64,000 nucleotides of DNA from Linnemannia elongata (GCA_036320915.1 JAXBDG010000018.1:744001-808000), one strand, 5' to 3'; shown: positions 1 to 11,796, numbered from the stretch's first letter. Numbers and translations are program-made. Notes: a model not told the origin generated them from the sequence alone.

Positions 1-240
1 TAGGGCAACAACAGCGATCATGACAACAGCGATCATGACAACAGCCACTATCAGGACACGCGTTAGAACTTGAGTAGCATCCAGCTGTACTTGAATGACG
101 TCATGATAATCCTGAATGGCTGGCGGTAGAACGGTAGGGGGTTCGTATGAGGCGATGATTGTTTCCGGATCTGGGGAATATAGGTCGTCTTCCCTGTCGC
201 TGAGCCTTGGCGTCTCGAGAAATATGCTATTGTGCGACAT
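1..240 (-). CDS. M-S-H-N family small membrane protein, partial at window edge
   Basis: An open frame starts at an ATG at 240 and runs 80 codons off the left edge without a stop. It begins MSHNSIF, has the acidic motif REDDL, the block PDPETII..YEPPTVLPP, then IQVQLDATQ and the start of a hydrophobic stretch of Val/Ala/Ile. It is a paralogue of the complete genes at 9869-10156, 19931-20245 and 28328-28567. The hydrophobic end predicts a C-terminal membrane helix. About 245 bp of upstream sequence, including a TATA box, is shared with the 9869 copy in inverted orientation. A 12-nt duplication in the helix codes MIAVVMIAVV. The family is not one I recognise and no function is assigned. Confidence 0.6.
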   Translation of the reverse strand, partial: MSHNSIFLETPRLSDREDDLYSPDPETIIASYEPPTVLPPAIQDYHDVIQVQLDATQVLTRVLIVAVVMIAVVMIAVVAL

Positions 241-479
241 GTAGGCAACTTGGCAAAAAGAGGCCGGTTAGGGTGTGTTGTGCTGTTGGTAATATTCGCT
301 TTTCTTGCAAGGGGTTGGACTTGTATCGAATTGAGCGTTTAAATTTTTTGGCAGAATGGATAAACGCAAGGCGGAAGTGGGTCAAGATGGTTGATTTATA
401 TGCAGTGTGAGAAGTGTAGCTGGATATGGTCAGAAAAATAGAGTAAAGAAGTTGGTTATTAATGTGTCCTTGAGCAGCA

Positions 480-485
480 TTTATA
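480..485 (-). promoter_or_regulatory. TATA box of the left-edge M-S-H-N gene
   Basis: TATAAA on the minus strand lies about 240 nt upstream of the ATG at 240. The paralogue at 9869 has TATAAA at 9621-9626 at nearly the same spacing, and the intervening leader is conserved. Confidence 0.45.
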
Positions 486-1500
486 GTGCCTGAGCAGTCA
501 GTAAAGCAAATACACTTAATATGAGGGATCAAGCAGCCTAGTTCGGCAAAGACCCACTTCCAATCCCTGCCTCGTGTAGGTACGCAATCGGTATGTTACT
601 GTTTTTCTACGGAGCATGCTTGCTGTAATCGATACGACGCACGACGCGTCTGACGAAGAGGCTGGGCGAAAACCGATCCTTTACATCATCATCTTGTAAC
701 ATTCTGTTGACTGTACCTTGTACCTTTCGACCTTTAACGTCCTGATGTGAATTTTTAATGAAGGATCGAATGCATGTACACATGCAAAAGAGGAGTGCTT
801 ACGGAAGAGAACCTTGGCCAGTCTGCCTATGAAGATATCTTGGCATTGGGTGTCGTTGCAAGCAAAGTGAATACGGGAGAACTACTGACTCTTCCACAGG
901 GTAGCAAAGGGTGGGTTCTCAAACGAGTTTTTCTACGAAGGCTAAAATGGAACGGTGACACACAAGTTTAACACTGAGGGTGTTTTGCCAAGATAGGCTA
1001 GAACCTTTTTTTTTTTTACATCTTTTCCAAAGACATCATCTGTACTAAAGAATAGACCGCTTTCAAATTTCTCGTGGTGCTGCTGTTGGAGAGTACGTCT
1101 ATTCTTTCTTGCTGCCATTGATATTTGTGTGTTGTTCTTGATTAGAGTAGGGGGTGGACGTGGATTGTATGTGAAGGTAATAGTGCAGTTTTTATAGGCG
1201 GTGCAGTTTTTTCAGCTGGCGGGATGTGCTCCGCCTTCGTACCCCAAGAAGCCGAAAGTTTAATTCAAGTTTTCATTCTCCTCCAAGATGTTGAATGTTT
1301 AATTGTGATATGTGCCTCTGGTTCCTTTCTAATGCTTCTGAAGTGAAACACGTCATTAATCATGAAAGTTAGTGCCCGTTTTTTTTTGCGCCGAACGAGG
1401 TTAGGATTGCATGCAAAAACGGACATCACGACCAAAAGGATACAAAGCGACCACCGAGCTTGCGCGCTTAGTTCTTCAACGTTCCTTTTTCACATCCAAA
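486..1500. other. Intergenic stretch, no gene seen
   Basis: It holds only short ORFs without recognisable motifs, a short T-run near 1005-1018 and AT-rich sequence. It has no counterpart in the right arm of the inverted duplication. Confidence 0.5.
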
Positions 1501-1929
1501 GGTTAAGAACTCACCAATGTACAAATGGGGAGAGAGACTTTCTTAAGGGTCACTATTTTCCATTCTCGATCCTCCTTCCAAGAGCCGAGCTACATAAAAA
1601 AGGGAGGACTTTCAACAAATTATGTAAACAAAAAAAAGAGAAAGACACCTAAAAGAAGGGGACGTCTAATGGGAACTCAGATCTGCAATCAACGCGCGTT
1701 GAGCACGAAGCTGAATGAATGCGAGAAATCCGACTAGTCGGGGAAGGATGACGACTCATCAAATTAGTTTCAGTATAATGACAGAAGGCACAGAGACAGG
1801 TATGAAAAAAATAGAAGAAAGATGAAGTCCATAGTTAGAGCGATAGAAGTGATAGAAAAAATAAAGGGTTGGTGGGTTGATCATTTGGAAGAAACACAAG
1901 AAAAAGGAATGACGGTCGAACAAAGGTGT

Positions 1930-2480
1930 GAGTGAGAGTGATGGAAAGAGAAATGTTGAGTGTGGGCGCGAGAGGGAGGATGGTGTTTGTATGTTGTCAT
2001 GAATCAGTGAGTGGACGCGAAAAGGACAATGATGCCTGTATGTTGTTGTGCGTGGACGCGAGTGGGAGAAGGACATATGTACGTATGTTGTTGAGTGTAA
2101 GGTTGTTGTGCATTTAGGCAGACAGAGCGAAAGTATGTTTGGGGAGAAATGAGAGAGCTTGAGAAGAAGAAAGAAAAAAAAAGAAAAAAGAAAGAGGAGA
2201 GAAGGATAGAGGGTCGAGTAGTCAAAAGAGACAAAGCAATGAAGAGGGGACAAGATGACCAGAGAGGTAAAAACGACACAGAAGGAGAAAGATGAGGGAT
2301 GCCCAAGCGGACAATAAAGGACGGTGCAGGCGAATGGGCGACACAAAGGAGCGATGGACCAGACGACAGGAAGACAAGATAGCGAGCACGACAAGGCAGA
2401 AGCACACACACAGAGGACAGAACGTGGACCTAGCAGAGACAACAGGCTGTATCTAGGCCAGCATGCACAAAAAAAAAATT
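1930..2480. other. Purine/pyrimidine-skewed spacer
   Basis: Strongly GA-rich on the plus strand (CT-rich on minus), the equivalent of the 8500-9270 region beyond the intact acidic-tail gene. Long ORFs here are products of the skewed composition and carry no domain. Confidence 0.5.
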
Positions 2481-2491
2481 GGTGAATGAGA

Positions 2492-2706
2492 TCACGTCTG
2501 TTGTATCCCTTCCTCAGTATCTTGACCTTGAGCAGCATCGATGACCAGGGCTTCCAGTTGAAATTGACCAGCGAGAAATTGGTGTTGGATAAGATGTGGT
2601 TGGATGAGGGGGATTCGTCGTATGAGACGACAGTTTCGGGAAGGGGAGTAGGGGTGTGGTCATTGTGTCTAGGAAGCTGGAGGATACGACTAAGATTGTG
2701 TGACAT
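2492..2706 (-). pseudogene. Acidic-tail M-S-H-N family gene, frameshifted
   Basis: From the ATG at 2706 the protein reads MSHNLSRILQLPRHND, close to the intact paralogue at 8212 (MSHNIRLILQLPRHSD). After about 40 codons the homologous sequence (QFQLEALVIDAAQGQDTEE, ending QQT) continues in another frame and stops at 2492-2494, so one indel separates start and tail. Compared with 8212 the acidic tail is also shorter. A TATA element about 83 nt upstream is kept. Read through in the original frame it would give an unrelated C-terminus. Confidence 0.55.
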
Positions 2707-2788
2707 AGTTAGGCGGTGTGGGTGTAAGCGTGAGTGTGTGTTTGCTGGTTTGTGTGTGCTGTTATTTGAAGAGGCGGTCGTGGTGCTT

Positions 2789-2794
2789 TTTATA
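2789..2794 (-). promoter_or_regulatory. TATA box upstream of the acidic-tail pseudogene
   Basis: TATAAA on the minus strand sits about 83 nt before the ATG at 2706. The paralogue at 8212 has TATAAA at 8122-8127 with similar spacing and a similar C/A-rich leader. Confidence 0.45.
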
Positions 2795-2956
2795 CACATA
2801 GTGCATCACGAACGGAACCATGAGACCCTTTCGTTCTTCGCCCAAGCATAGTTGAACTGTGAGCGAAAGAAGCGCTCGATGAGACAACCAATCAATAACG
2901 TTAAAATTAATAAAAAAATCTTCTTTATCGTATGCGTTGCAATTTTTGCACATTCC

Positions 2957-3026
2957 GTTAAATTCCGTTACTATTACAGTAGAATTCATAAAAACTATTC
3001 CGTTAAATTCCGTTACTATTACAGTA
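2957..3026 (+). repeat. 27-bp direct repeat, two copies
   Basis: The sequence beginning CCGTTAAATTCCGTTACTAT and ending in ACAGTA occurs twice, near 2957 and 3000, separated by about 16 nt. The first copy runs into the 20-bp motif that recurs at 7917. Confidence 0.7.
2975..2994 (+). repeat. 20-bp direct repeat flanking Crypton 1, left copy
   Basis: TACAGTAGAATTCATAAAAA is identical to 7917-7936 in the same orientation. The two copies bracket the recombinase gene 3496-7478 at a distance of about 4.9 kb. Confidence 0.6.
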
Positions 3027-3495
3027 TCGGTATATGCATTTACAATTATAAAGGCTCACATGTTTTTTTGGAGAAATGATTGGCTTCGAGAATTCTGATA
3101 CGTCGCCAATGGCATTTCTCCCATTTGTGTGAGAAATTGAGAAATGACCAAAATACTTCCCAGTATGGCAAAAGCGAGCTCAGGCACCAGACAAGGGCAT
3201 GCCAGAATTCCTCTTGCCTACCTCCTATGCCCATTAACAATACCAATACGCCCGCTTCTCTCTTTTCTTTTCTGTGCACTGTACTGTTCACTGTACACTC
3301 ACTCTCCACCGAACGCAGTACCTAATACCTACTCTTTAGCAGCATCAGTCTGTAGCAGCAATAGGCAGCGGCATTGCACTTGCTTTTTTGGCCAATCACT
3401 CTTTTACTTCTTAGCCATTTCATTATTACCAAAAACAAAACAAAACAAAAAAAAGTATGATACACGATATTTTTATTATCATTGCCAGGTGGGGA

Positions 3496-6400
3496 CTAGC
3501 CGGCTTCTCCTCTTGCAGCCTTCTGGTCTCGGCAATAATTGATCAATTGGTTAACAGTCCATGAATGCACCTTGAACATTACATCGAGCTCCGAAATGGC
3601 CCTCTGGATGGAATCCTGTCGATTAAGGCTGTCATCTGCTGCTCTGAATTGCTCGGCTTGGTATTCGACCTCCTCAACCACTCGCTTTTTGTTGTTAAGT
3701 TGTTTCTGGTATTTCCTAGAGATGCCCAGTGATTTCTTTCCAGCCTTTTGTCGTTCTTGCTCGAACTTTTGATATTCTTCCCAGATAGCAGCCACGTTTC
3801 CAAGTCTGTAGTTGACTGAAACTGTGACGCCTCCAGTCGTTACACTGGTACTGGTAGTGGTGGCGGTCGTAGTAGTCGTAGTTGCAGTTGTCGTCATGGT
3901 CATGGATGACTGCTGCACAGGCATAGGCACGCCTTGTAGAGGTATCCCCTGAGATTGGGACTGGGACTGAGACTGGGCAACTGGGGCCCATCTCGGAAGC
4001 CCCAATACTGTTACCGGTACCGGTGCTTGCGCAAGTCTTCGAGGATGAGAAGGACCGGGCTGCTCAGAATGAACCTGACAAGCAGTGGACACGGCTAGAG
4101 CGGGAGTGGATCCGAATGCGTACTGACATGAGGGTGCTGGATAAGGTTGTGACGAGAGCGCTGGGTATGATTGCCAGGGAGGGAGAACAGAACCAGAACC
4201 AAGGGCGGAGGGGCCGAGTCGGCTGATCAGATAATCCAACTTGGACTCGACACGGAAAATAGTATCCTTGAAATAGCTCATGCCACAGTCAAAGAGAGTA
4301 TCCACATACATCATGGCTTGATCCAGGCGTTCAGCTGCTGTCCTTCGAAGCCCTTGCATCTCGCGCTCCATGTTCTCAAAACTCCCTGGTAGCCTCCCCA
4401 TTATCTCCCCTTGCCGAACGAGAACTCGTTGCTGGTCCTGTAGAACCATCTTCACATTGGGATGCATGTCCACCGGCAGCGCCACATCCTTCGAGCTCAA
4501 CGCTGCCTCTACCTGCTCCTTAAAGGCCTGGAAAGCTGCCGTTTTGAACACTCCGAATGCAAGTAGAGGCGACTCCACATCGGTGAATCGGCACAGGTAC
4601 TCTGCAGCATCCTGAAGGATCACTCGTCGTAGGCGAAGTAGTGCCTTTAAAAAGCATTGTTTCGCCAGGTCAGATTGTCGAGTGTTGGATGGGACAAAAC
4701 CTCGGACGTTCGGATCGTACTGCAGCGGCAAGACATTGCTGAGTTGGGAAGGATCATTGGCGTTCCTCTCCTCCATTTCGTGTATGCACTCCTCTTGCCA
4801 TTCATCGTACTCAGAGCTGCCTGGAGGTCCGAATGCGGTTTCGATGAAAGGAAATATTTGTCGTTGCAATTCCAAACTAGGCGAGATTTCGTTCCGCTTG
4901 AGATGGAAAGGTACTTGTCCACCCAGAAATCCAGCCATCTGAACCGCAAAAAGGTAAGAGGGGTCGTCATCGTAGTACTCGTCCAATTTGCTGTTCTGAT
5001 GTACCCAACGACCTGCCTTCTTGATATCCTCTCGCCTGATTCGTAACATCTTGGCCTCGCTTGCACCACTATGGCGGCCGGAATGAGTGATGTGACGGCA
5101 CGATACGCGCTGACGTTTGAAACAGTCTCTTGTGGAGTCCGCTTGGCTTTCATATGATAGCTCGTCCTTCACGTTGGGCCAAGTGTGAACGAGCTTTGTA
5201 CTGATCCAATCGGGATCATCAAAATCCGGTGGGTTCTCATGTTTGACCTAAAGTCATATCCACAACGCGCGAATAGAAATGAGGACAAGAGTACTTGTCA
5301 TAGTCAGACTTTATACATGCACTCAACACAACACAATACGTAAAAATGAAAAAAAGGTAGGCGCTTCAAGCTTACATGGAACAGGTCATAGAAGTAGAAC
5401 CCAAGCGCTCCAACACTGCAGCGACGTACATCAGAATGTCTAGTAGAAACGCCATACAACATCTTGCCTGACGGGTTGGTTTTGCCCTTGTGAAAAGAGG
5501 TCATCAAGTAAACCAGGTTTTGAGTACCGCCTACAACATTGAAGGCAGGATCCATAAAGATGTCTGAGTAGGAAATCCCTCGAAGGTCCTCGTCTCTCAG
5601 GAGCATGGCATGTCTTATCGCTAGCGAGAGATGTAATCTCATCGCAGGCGATGTTTCCGACACTGGCTGCTGCCATGCGTCTAAAAGACACCTACCAAGG
5701 TTACATGGGATACAAAATGTTGTTAGTTGCACTCAACATATTGCGCTTCCTGTTATTGCTCCTACATAATTTCAATGTTCTCTCTCGCTCGCTCTCGCAC
5801 ACACCTTATATGCTCGTCGATCGTGTATGTGTTTCTGACTGCACAGGAGGCAGACCAGTTGCGATGGTTGACCAATTCGCCGATCACAAGGTCGTTGTTG
5901 TATTTGCGGAGAGTCTCCTTGATCGCCGTACTCTTTCGTAGATGTGGCGCAGGGTTGGGATTGACGATACGATTACTTTGCCGTGTTTGCAAATGGATGA
6001 TCGCTTTTAATGCCTGATCCATAGTCGATTTCTCGCATAGCACCTGCAGGACCTTGGACCCATCCTTCTCCTGCGGGACTTTTTCCAGGACTGGTGATAA
6101 TATAGACAGACAATAAAGATTAGCATATCATCCGCATCCGAACTCCACTGCACAACAATACCTGATACTCTTATTCATTCTATCCATCATTCCTAACAAA
6201 TCCTGTAAAACTTACTTGTGCGCAGATCAACTGGTCGACGATTTGCCTTATTGGTATTGGAATCCGACGCTACCAATGCAAGAGCCACCCTCACGTCTTT
6301 GGTGTCGTCAGCCTTGAAGACCTTGGGAATTTTCCTCTTAAACATGAAGTCCTTAAAAAACACAAGGACTTTCTCCTCGGAGACCTCATATCGGAAGTCT

Positions 6401-7478
6401 TTCTCGAACACGTACATCCTGTCACAAAAGTCCTATGCGAGACATCATTCACGGATAAGAACCACTATACAACCAATGGGCATGAACAATAGTATTCAGT
6501 CATGATCTTTGGATGGGTGATGTTCTATGCTCTTACCTGGAAGAGTTTGAGATAGACTGAGTATGCCTCCTTAGTATTGCAAGCCAAGTTCTCGTTCTCG
6601 AAATTCATGCCCTGAAGGCGGAACATCGTCCCTCTCTGGCGCAATTCGTGAGCCGCCGAACTGCTGCCTTGCGAACCTTCACCTCCTACGACAGCGTTGG
6701 TGTTGCGACATGTTGATAAAACTTTCATCAGCGCGGAAAACTCCTCTAGAGTAAAAAAGAACAGAGGCAGAAATGTTAAAGGATAGTCCATCAGAAAAGG
6801 CAGAAAAGGCAGAGAAAAGTATAACTGTACAATACTACTACTAGTTTGGTTTAAACACATACGTTCTACCCGGGCGTTTAAACTCTGTCTCGGACGCCCT
6901 CGCGTTCTTTTTGGTGTCCGAGCTTGTAGACTCTGGTTCAACTCCGCTTCGGATGCCGATCCATCCGAAACGGCTTCTTCAAAAGTCGTTGCTGAAGCTA
7001 AGGTGTAGCACATAAGCGGGGGAGAGAGTGGACTCTAAATAAGGACTCTTTTCATCAAACGCCAACATCGACAATAAATCGGCGGTATCAAGCTAATACC
7101 TGTTATCCTGCGCTTGCGCTTCACTGAGTCCCCTGCTGCTGCTGCGACTGTGGACTGTACTGAGGAAGATGTGCAGTGCACTTGACTAAGTGGTTGTGGC
7201 TGCTGAGCTGGTGTACGCTTTGTATGGTATAGTTGCTGCAATAGTGCTACTGCTTCCTGTACCTGTCGAACAGGCTCTTCCCGAGGTAGTTGTGTTTGCC
7301 TTTCCTGTGATTGTTGAAATAGTGCTAATGCTTCCTGCAATTGCTGAGCAGGCACAGGATCTTCTTGTGGTTGTCGAGTTATCGTTTCCTGCGGTAGTTG
7401 TATTAGCGCTTCTTGTGGTTGTGGTTGTTGAGATGTTGTTTGTCGTTTACGCGCGACTGAATTGTTTGCTGTCTTCAT
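3496..7478 (-). CDS. Crypton-type tyrosine recombinase/transposase (Crypton 1)
   Basis: Seven exons join in frame with GT-AG introns: 7478-7100, 6997-6863, 6745-6537, 6432-6216, 6090-5805, 5691-5376 and 5247-3496, giving 1097 aa. The ATG at 7478 is the first in frame. The N-terminus is Gln/Pro-rich with a basic KRKRR segment. Exons 5-7 carry an Ndc10/Crypton-like tyrosine recombinase fold: Arg box MLLRDEDLR (about residue 440), GKTNPSGK, RHSDVRRCSVGALGFY, then HSGRHSG (about 570), AGRW and DEYYDD (about 610). A coiled region follows, then a Gln/Ser/Thr-rich linker and a C-terminal GCR1_C-like segment around YRLGNVAAIWEEY. In the known family this enzyme excises and integrates DNA by site-specific recombination in the nucleus. 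All catalytic positions (R, H-x-x-R, W, Y) are present and no frame is broken. Exon joins are deduced from sequence only. Confidence 0.8.
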
Positions 7479-7528
7479 TTTTGTGTTGATTGATTCACAA
7501 ATGAGTAACAAGCAACGGCATTGGCCTA

Positions 7529-7529
7529 G

Positions 7530-7561
<32 letters not shown>

Positions 7562-7573
7562 GCTGTTGTTGTT
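7529..7573 (+). repeat. (GTT)n microsatellite
   Basis: About 15 near-perfect GTT units lie just upstream of the Crypton 1 start codon, so CAA repeats would lie in its 5' leader. Confidence 0.85.
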
Positions 7574-7916
7574 GGCGTTATTGTGTGTCAAGTATGTATG
7601 AGATAGAGATAGAGACAGAACAGAGGGAGCAAAGAGAAGGGACGAATGGAGGTTGTGTGAGCTTGCCAATGCGCAATGCGAGCATGTTGTGAATAAAAAA
7701 AAAAGCATCCGTATGACCCCCTCAATTGTAGCCTTGAAAACAGGGGAACGTTGACTCCCTCCCTCTAAATGCATATTCACCAGCCAATCAGATCTCTACA
7801 GCTGTGTATACCTTGGTATGGGTTGAGAAATGATCAAGCTTCATATGGAGGAAATAACCCATACCACAGGTATTGGGTTGAGAAATTTCTCAGTGTGACT
7901 GAGAAATTGACACACA

Positions 7917-7936
7917 TACAGTAGAATTCATAAAAA
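7917..7936 (+). repeat. 20-bp direct repeat flanking Crypton 1, right copy
   Basis: Identical to 2975-2994. Both flanks also contain several GAGAAAT motifs (about 3070-3150 and 7822-7910), suggesting related element ends or a shared ancestral sequence. Confidence 0.6.
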
Positions 7937-8121
7937 TGCATGTTGACTGTGGTTGAGGATCAGGAGCACTGCCGTCAATTGATATCAGTTCGACGATTTG
8001 ATTGGCTACGCTAAATAAGAGCCTTCCCTTTCGATGCACCCTCGGCGATTTCATGGACCAAAAGGAACGCGCCAAAGTTAAGCTAAATACGATTTATTAT
8101 CAAAGTCGTCACCCTTGGGCA

Positions 8122-8127
8122 TATAAA
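8122..8127 (+). promoter_or_regulatory. TATA box of the acidic-tail gene
   Basis: TATAAA about 85 nt upstream of the ATG at 8212, followed by a C/A-rich leader with CAAA repeats. Confidence 0.5.
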
Positions 8128-8211
8128 AGGGTAAAGGACCGCCACTGAAAATATAAAAAAATCTCAACTCACACACAAACAAACAAACAAACACACCCAC
8201 ACTCCTCACCC

Positions 8212-8490
8212 ATGTCACATAATATTAGACTCATCCTCCAGCTTCCTCGACACAGTGACTACACCCCTACCCCGCTTCCTGACATTGTCATCTCACATAA
8301 CGAGTTCCCTCCCATCCAAGCACCTTTTATCCCATACCAATGGGTCGCCGTCCACGTTCAACTCGAAGCCCTGACCATCGATGTTGCTCAAGAACAAGAT
8401 ACTGAAGAGGACCATGCTGTCGAGACCGAGAACATACAGGCCGATCATGTCGAAGATTTTGTGTACGAGGAAGAGTCACATCAGACGTGA
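8212..8490 (+). CDS. M-S-H-N family protein with acidic tail
   Basis: A 92-aa single-exon ORF starting MSHNIRLILQLPRH. It carries TPLPDIVISHNE, corresponding to the DPETII.SYE block of the membrane-type members, then VHVQLEALTIDVAQ and a tail rich in Glu/Asp (EEDHAVETEN, VEDFVYEEE). There is no hydrophobic segment, unlike the paralogue at 9869. The mid motif (V/I)Q(V/F)QL is shared by both subtypes, so they look like one family with exchanged C-termini. The conserved TATA box and leader support a real gene. I do not recognise the family. Related acidic tails occur at 2492-2706, 11797-11991 and 34992-35174. Confidence 0.55.
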   Translation: MSHNIRLILQLPRHSDYTPTPLPDIVISHNEFPPIQAPFIPYQWVAVHVQLEALTIDVAQEQDTEEDHAVETENIQADHVEDFVYEEESHQT

Positions 8491-8812
8491 TCCTCATTAA
8501 CCAAAAAAAATGTCGTGCATGCTGGCCCAGGCACCCTCCTGACTCCACTCGGTCCATCCTGCCTTTTCTGCTTGTCCATCCGCCCTGCTGTCCTTTTTGT
8601 CCAGTCCCCCCTGTGATCTAGTCCATTTACCCTTTTATGTCGCCCATCCGTCATTGTCGTGCCGTTCTCCCCCCTGTACCATGTTTTGTTGTCCGCTAAG
8701 GCAGTCCGTCCTCTTCTCCCCTCCGGCGTCCTCTTTATTCAACTTGTCATCCTGGCCACTTCCTTACATTATCTCTCTTGATTACTCAACCATTTACCCT
8801 TCCCTTCACTTA

Positions 8813-8913
<101 letters not shown>

Positions 8914-9620
8914 TCTCTCCTTCCTTCTCACCATGCTTTTCGTTCTCTTTGTCTAAGTACGCAACACGTTCACACACAATAACATAGATGTATACATTCT
9001 CCTTCCACTTACGTCCACACGCCCACACAATATCATACAACTATGCACAACAACATACAAACACTCTCCTTCCCCTCGCGCCCACTCTCAACATTTCTCC
9101 TCTCATCATCTCGCTCATATCTTTGTGCGACCTTCATTCCTTTATCATTGTTTCTTCTAAATCGTCACTTCTAACAGCCCTTTTATTTTGTTCTACTACT
9201 TCTATTATTATAACTATCGACTTCCTCTTATTTTGTTTTCATATACCTGTTCGGTGTCCTCTGTCATTCTGCTGAAACTAATAAAGTATTAGTCTCTTGT
9301 TGGATCGTCAATCTTCCCCGAATAGCCGGATTTCTCGTATTTATTCAGTTTCGTAATCTTTCACAGAATTTTTTAAACGTCCTCCCTCCCTTTCCTTTAT
9401 TATGCCCTTGCAGCTTGGCTCTTGAAAGGGGAACGAGAATCGAGAAGAGTGAATCCGTAAGAACGTTACCCTCCCCATGTACGTTGGTGAGTTCTGAAAC
9501 GGTGAGGTGAAAAAGGAGACGTTGATGATCAAACGTGGTCGCTCTGTATCTTTTTATTTTTTTTTATTTTATTTTATTTTATTTTATTTTATTTTTTTGG
9601 TTTACTGTCTGCTCAGGCAC

Positions 9621-9626
9621 TATAAA
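9621..9626 (+). promoter_or_regulatory. TATA box of membrane-type M-S-H-N gene
   Basis: TATAAA about 245 nt upstream of the ATG at 9869. The same element and leader occur inverted at 241-485. Confidence 0.45.
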
Positions 9627-9868
9627 TGCGGCTCAGGGACAAAACAATAGCCGATTTCTTTACTCCATTTTTCTGATCACATCCAGCTACACTCCTCACG
9701 CTGCATGTACATCTTCAACCATCTTGACCCACTCCCACCTTGCGTTTATCCATTCTGCTAAAAAATTAGAGCGCCCAATTCGATACAAGTCAAACCTCTT
9801 GCAAGGAAAGCGAAACGTACCAACAACACAACGCACCCTAACCGACTTTCTTTTCCCAAGTTGCCTAC

Positions 9869-10156
9869 ATGTCGCACAACACCATATTTTTCGGGACGCC
9901 AAGGCTTAGCAGAAGAGAAGACGATCTAAATCTCCCAGATCCAGAAACAATCATCGCATCATACGAACCCCCTACCGTTTTACTGCCAACCATTCAGGAT
10001 CACCATGACGTCGTTCAAGTACAGCTGGATGCTACTCAAGCTCTAACGCGTGTCCTGGTAGTGACTGTTTTCATGACCGCTGTTGCTGCCCTGGTAGTCG
10101 TTATCGCGTTCTTGGGACAGGTCAACGATCTGATGCAGTCAATCGCGCCGGGATAG
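9869..10156 (+). CDS. M-S-H-N family small membrane protein
   Basis: A 95-aa single-exon ORF. Residues 1-60 form a conserved soluble part (MSHNTIFFGTPRL, REDDL, PDPETIIASYEPPTV, TIQDHHDVVQVQLD). Residues about 62-86 form one hydrophobic helix (LVVTVFMTAVAALVVVIAFL), followed by a short polar end. No signal peptide is seen, so a tail-anchored topology with a cytosolic N-terminus is inferred. The leader ending in AAGTTGCCTAC immediately before the ATG is shared with the copies at 240 and 19931. Function unknown. Four paralogues of this subtype lie in the window, all next to F-box relics or Crypton elements. Confidence 0.6.
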   Translation: MSHNTIFFGTPRLSRREDDLNLPDPETIIASYEPPTVLLPTIQDHHDVVQVQLDATQALTRVLVVTVFMTAVAALVVVIAFLGQVNDLMQSIAPG

Positions 10157-10214
10157 AGCAATAGGGAAGGGTGTTAACGGTCGAGACGAAGAGAGAGGGA
10201 GGGAGCGCGGACGC

Positions 10215-10335
10215 AATCCGACCAAGTTAGTATAAGTGTAGATGGCAAGGGAGTACCAGTTGGCAGGCCCCGTGAAGAAGATCATGTTGCTGCAAGCGTA
10301 TGTGAATCGGGGTTGGAAGGTCGCGAGGCTGCTCG
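10215..10335 (-). pseudogene. F-box gene fragment
   Basis: On the minus strand this encodes FTYACSNMIFFTGPANWYSLAIYTYTNL, matching the segment after the F-box in the intact gene at 50469 (FSYTCRALFSFVTPADWYSLATYTYPNL). It is a short relic with no start or continuation, and it opposes the relic at 10594. Confidence 0.5.
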
Positions 10336-10369
10336 AGGAGGATAAAAGTGAGATCGGGGGCAGTGATAA

Positions 10370-10600
10370 ACAGTCACTCTCCCTATTATTGACTAAATAC
10401 AACTGCTTTGCCATGTGTTGGGTATTTTTCGCTCTTGTTTCCCATTTCACCAACTGTCCATTTGTCCCTTCTTTTCCGTCCCCTTTCTCAACGCCTTTTC
10501 GCCAGTCATTACCTCCAAAACACCCGAAGTCCGCTACTCGAACACGCACATGCAAAGAACGGCATGGCCATGTTGCCATGTCCGCGCCATCGGATGTCGG
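10370..10600 (+). repeat. Dispersed block, copy A
   Basis: It contains the series CAGTCACTCTCCC, CTCTTGTTTCCCATTT, a pyrimidine tract, ACGCCTTTTCG and GCTACTCGAACACGCACA, ending near CCATCGGATGTCGG. Equivalent blocks are at 20260-20340 plus 24640-24990 (split by Crypton 2) and at 27690-28085 on the minus strand. In every case it follows a membrane-type M-x-H-N gene. Confidence 0.6.
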
Positions 10601-11262
10601 ACAACGCCTAGACAGCTCATTCGCAATCAGCCCTGAGCACAAAACCATTGCAACAGAAAACAGCCCTCCGTCAGCGCCAGAAACTCGCCCCTTTCATCTC
10701 TTCCCCCCGAACTTCTCAAGCTTGTCAGCTCGTACACCTGCTATAAGCGGCTCTAGCCCACTACCCCTGCCAACGGATTCGTGCATTACTGGCGTTTGAT
10801 CGCCTCTCAAAGTCATCGATTTGGGGGCACCAGTGACACCAAGACTTGTCGCTCCAACTGGACGATAAGCCACTATGTGGCTACGACTGAAGGACGGGCA
10901 GGAAATAATTGGCGTGGATACTAATCCATTCGTCTAGGAATGTTGTTCGAATCACTCTATTTGGTATCCACCACTTACTTGTGCAATGGCGATAGCTATG
11001 ACAAAAAAGGACTCCGTTTCCGGATCGCTCTAGGGACGAGCAATTGTTTGTCTTGTTTAACCATCACGAGAGATGAGAATTCTGGGACTGAATCAACGAA
11101 AAGTAGTCCGTACAATTCACATACGCCTATATATGACTAGAGCAGGACACAGGGAGCCCGGGAAATTGTTGGACAGCGACAACTATGACTTCAGGATTGT
11201 AGTCCTGGCGGATGATGGGAACAACGAGTGGGAATCATTCGGGTAGGACATCGTTCTTGTTT
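10594..11262 (+). pseudogene. Degenerate F-box gene
   Basis: Sequence around 10600-10730 matches the start of the 50469 F-box gene (CACAAAACCATTG, CCGAACTTCTCAAGCTTGTCAGCTCGTACACCTGC). Sequence around 11190-11250 matches its C-terminal part (TTCAGGATTGTAGTCCTGGCGGATGATGG). Most of the 2.5-kb gene is deleted between these and the remaining frames are broken. Confidence 0.5.
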
Positions 11263-11796
11263 TAATGTATTTCTCATTTGGGACCCTCAATGGATCCAGT
11301 GATACTTGGCAGATTAAAAAATAAATACTCTTTTCAGATCACATCAGTTATTTGCTCCATTCGCTTCGGATCAATAAGGTAGAGGGGTGAATAAATGGCA
11401 AGGGCGGCAACGGGCATCGAAGTAACGAGGAAGCTGACGTGGTTGTGAAATTGGAATAACAGCAGCCCGACTATAATCACTGAGTGAGGATCAGGAATAA
11501 ATGGTGAGTTGCGATTTTTTAGTCACTGACATGTATGTACAGTACATTACGCAATTGGACTTTTTGTGTATATAAAGGCGGAGGCACCCCACCGCCAAAA
11601 AAAAAAACAAACGGCATCGCTTTTAACGGCATCATTCCCCAAACACACAATCCACACCCACCCCCTACTCCTGAACAAGAACAACACACAAAGATCCACG
11701 GCGCCAAGAAATTATAGACGTACTCGCCAACAGTAGCAACGGGAAGTATGAAATCGATCTATTTTTTTAGTACAGATAATGTCCTCGAGTTTTGTT

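Larger units (their letters stand above)
1..2860 (-). repeat. Left arm of an inverted segmental duplication
   Basis: Three blocks match the 8100-10160 region in inverted orientation: 1-485 against 9620-10100, about 1500-1750 against 9300-9515, and about 1760-2800 against 8120-9300. Gene order is mirrored: membrane-type gene outside, acidic-tail gene inside. The left arm has about 1 kb of extra sequence (486-1500), in which I see no gene. Identity is moderate, so the duplication is not recent. A Crypton gene occupies the spacer between the arms. Confidence 0.65.

Noticed and set aside
1759..2799. Long minus-strand ORF rich in Ser/Leu/Phe/His
   Set aside because: It arises from strong CT bias on the minus strand, has no domain, and its N-terminal part is the frameshifted M-S-H-N pseudogene.
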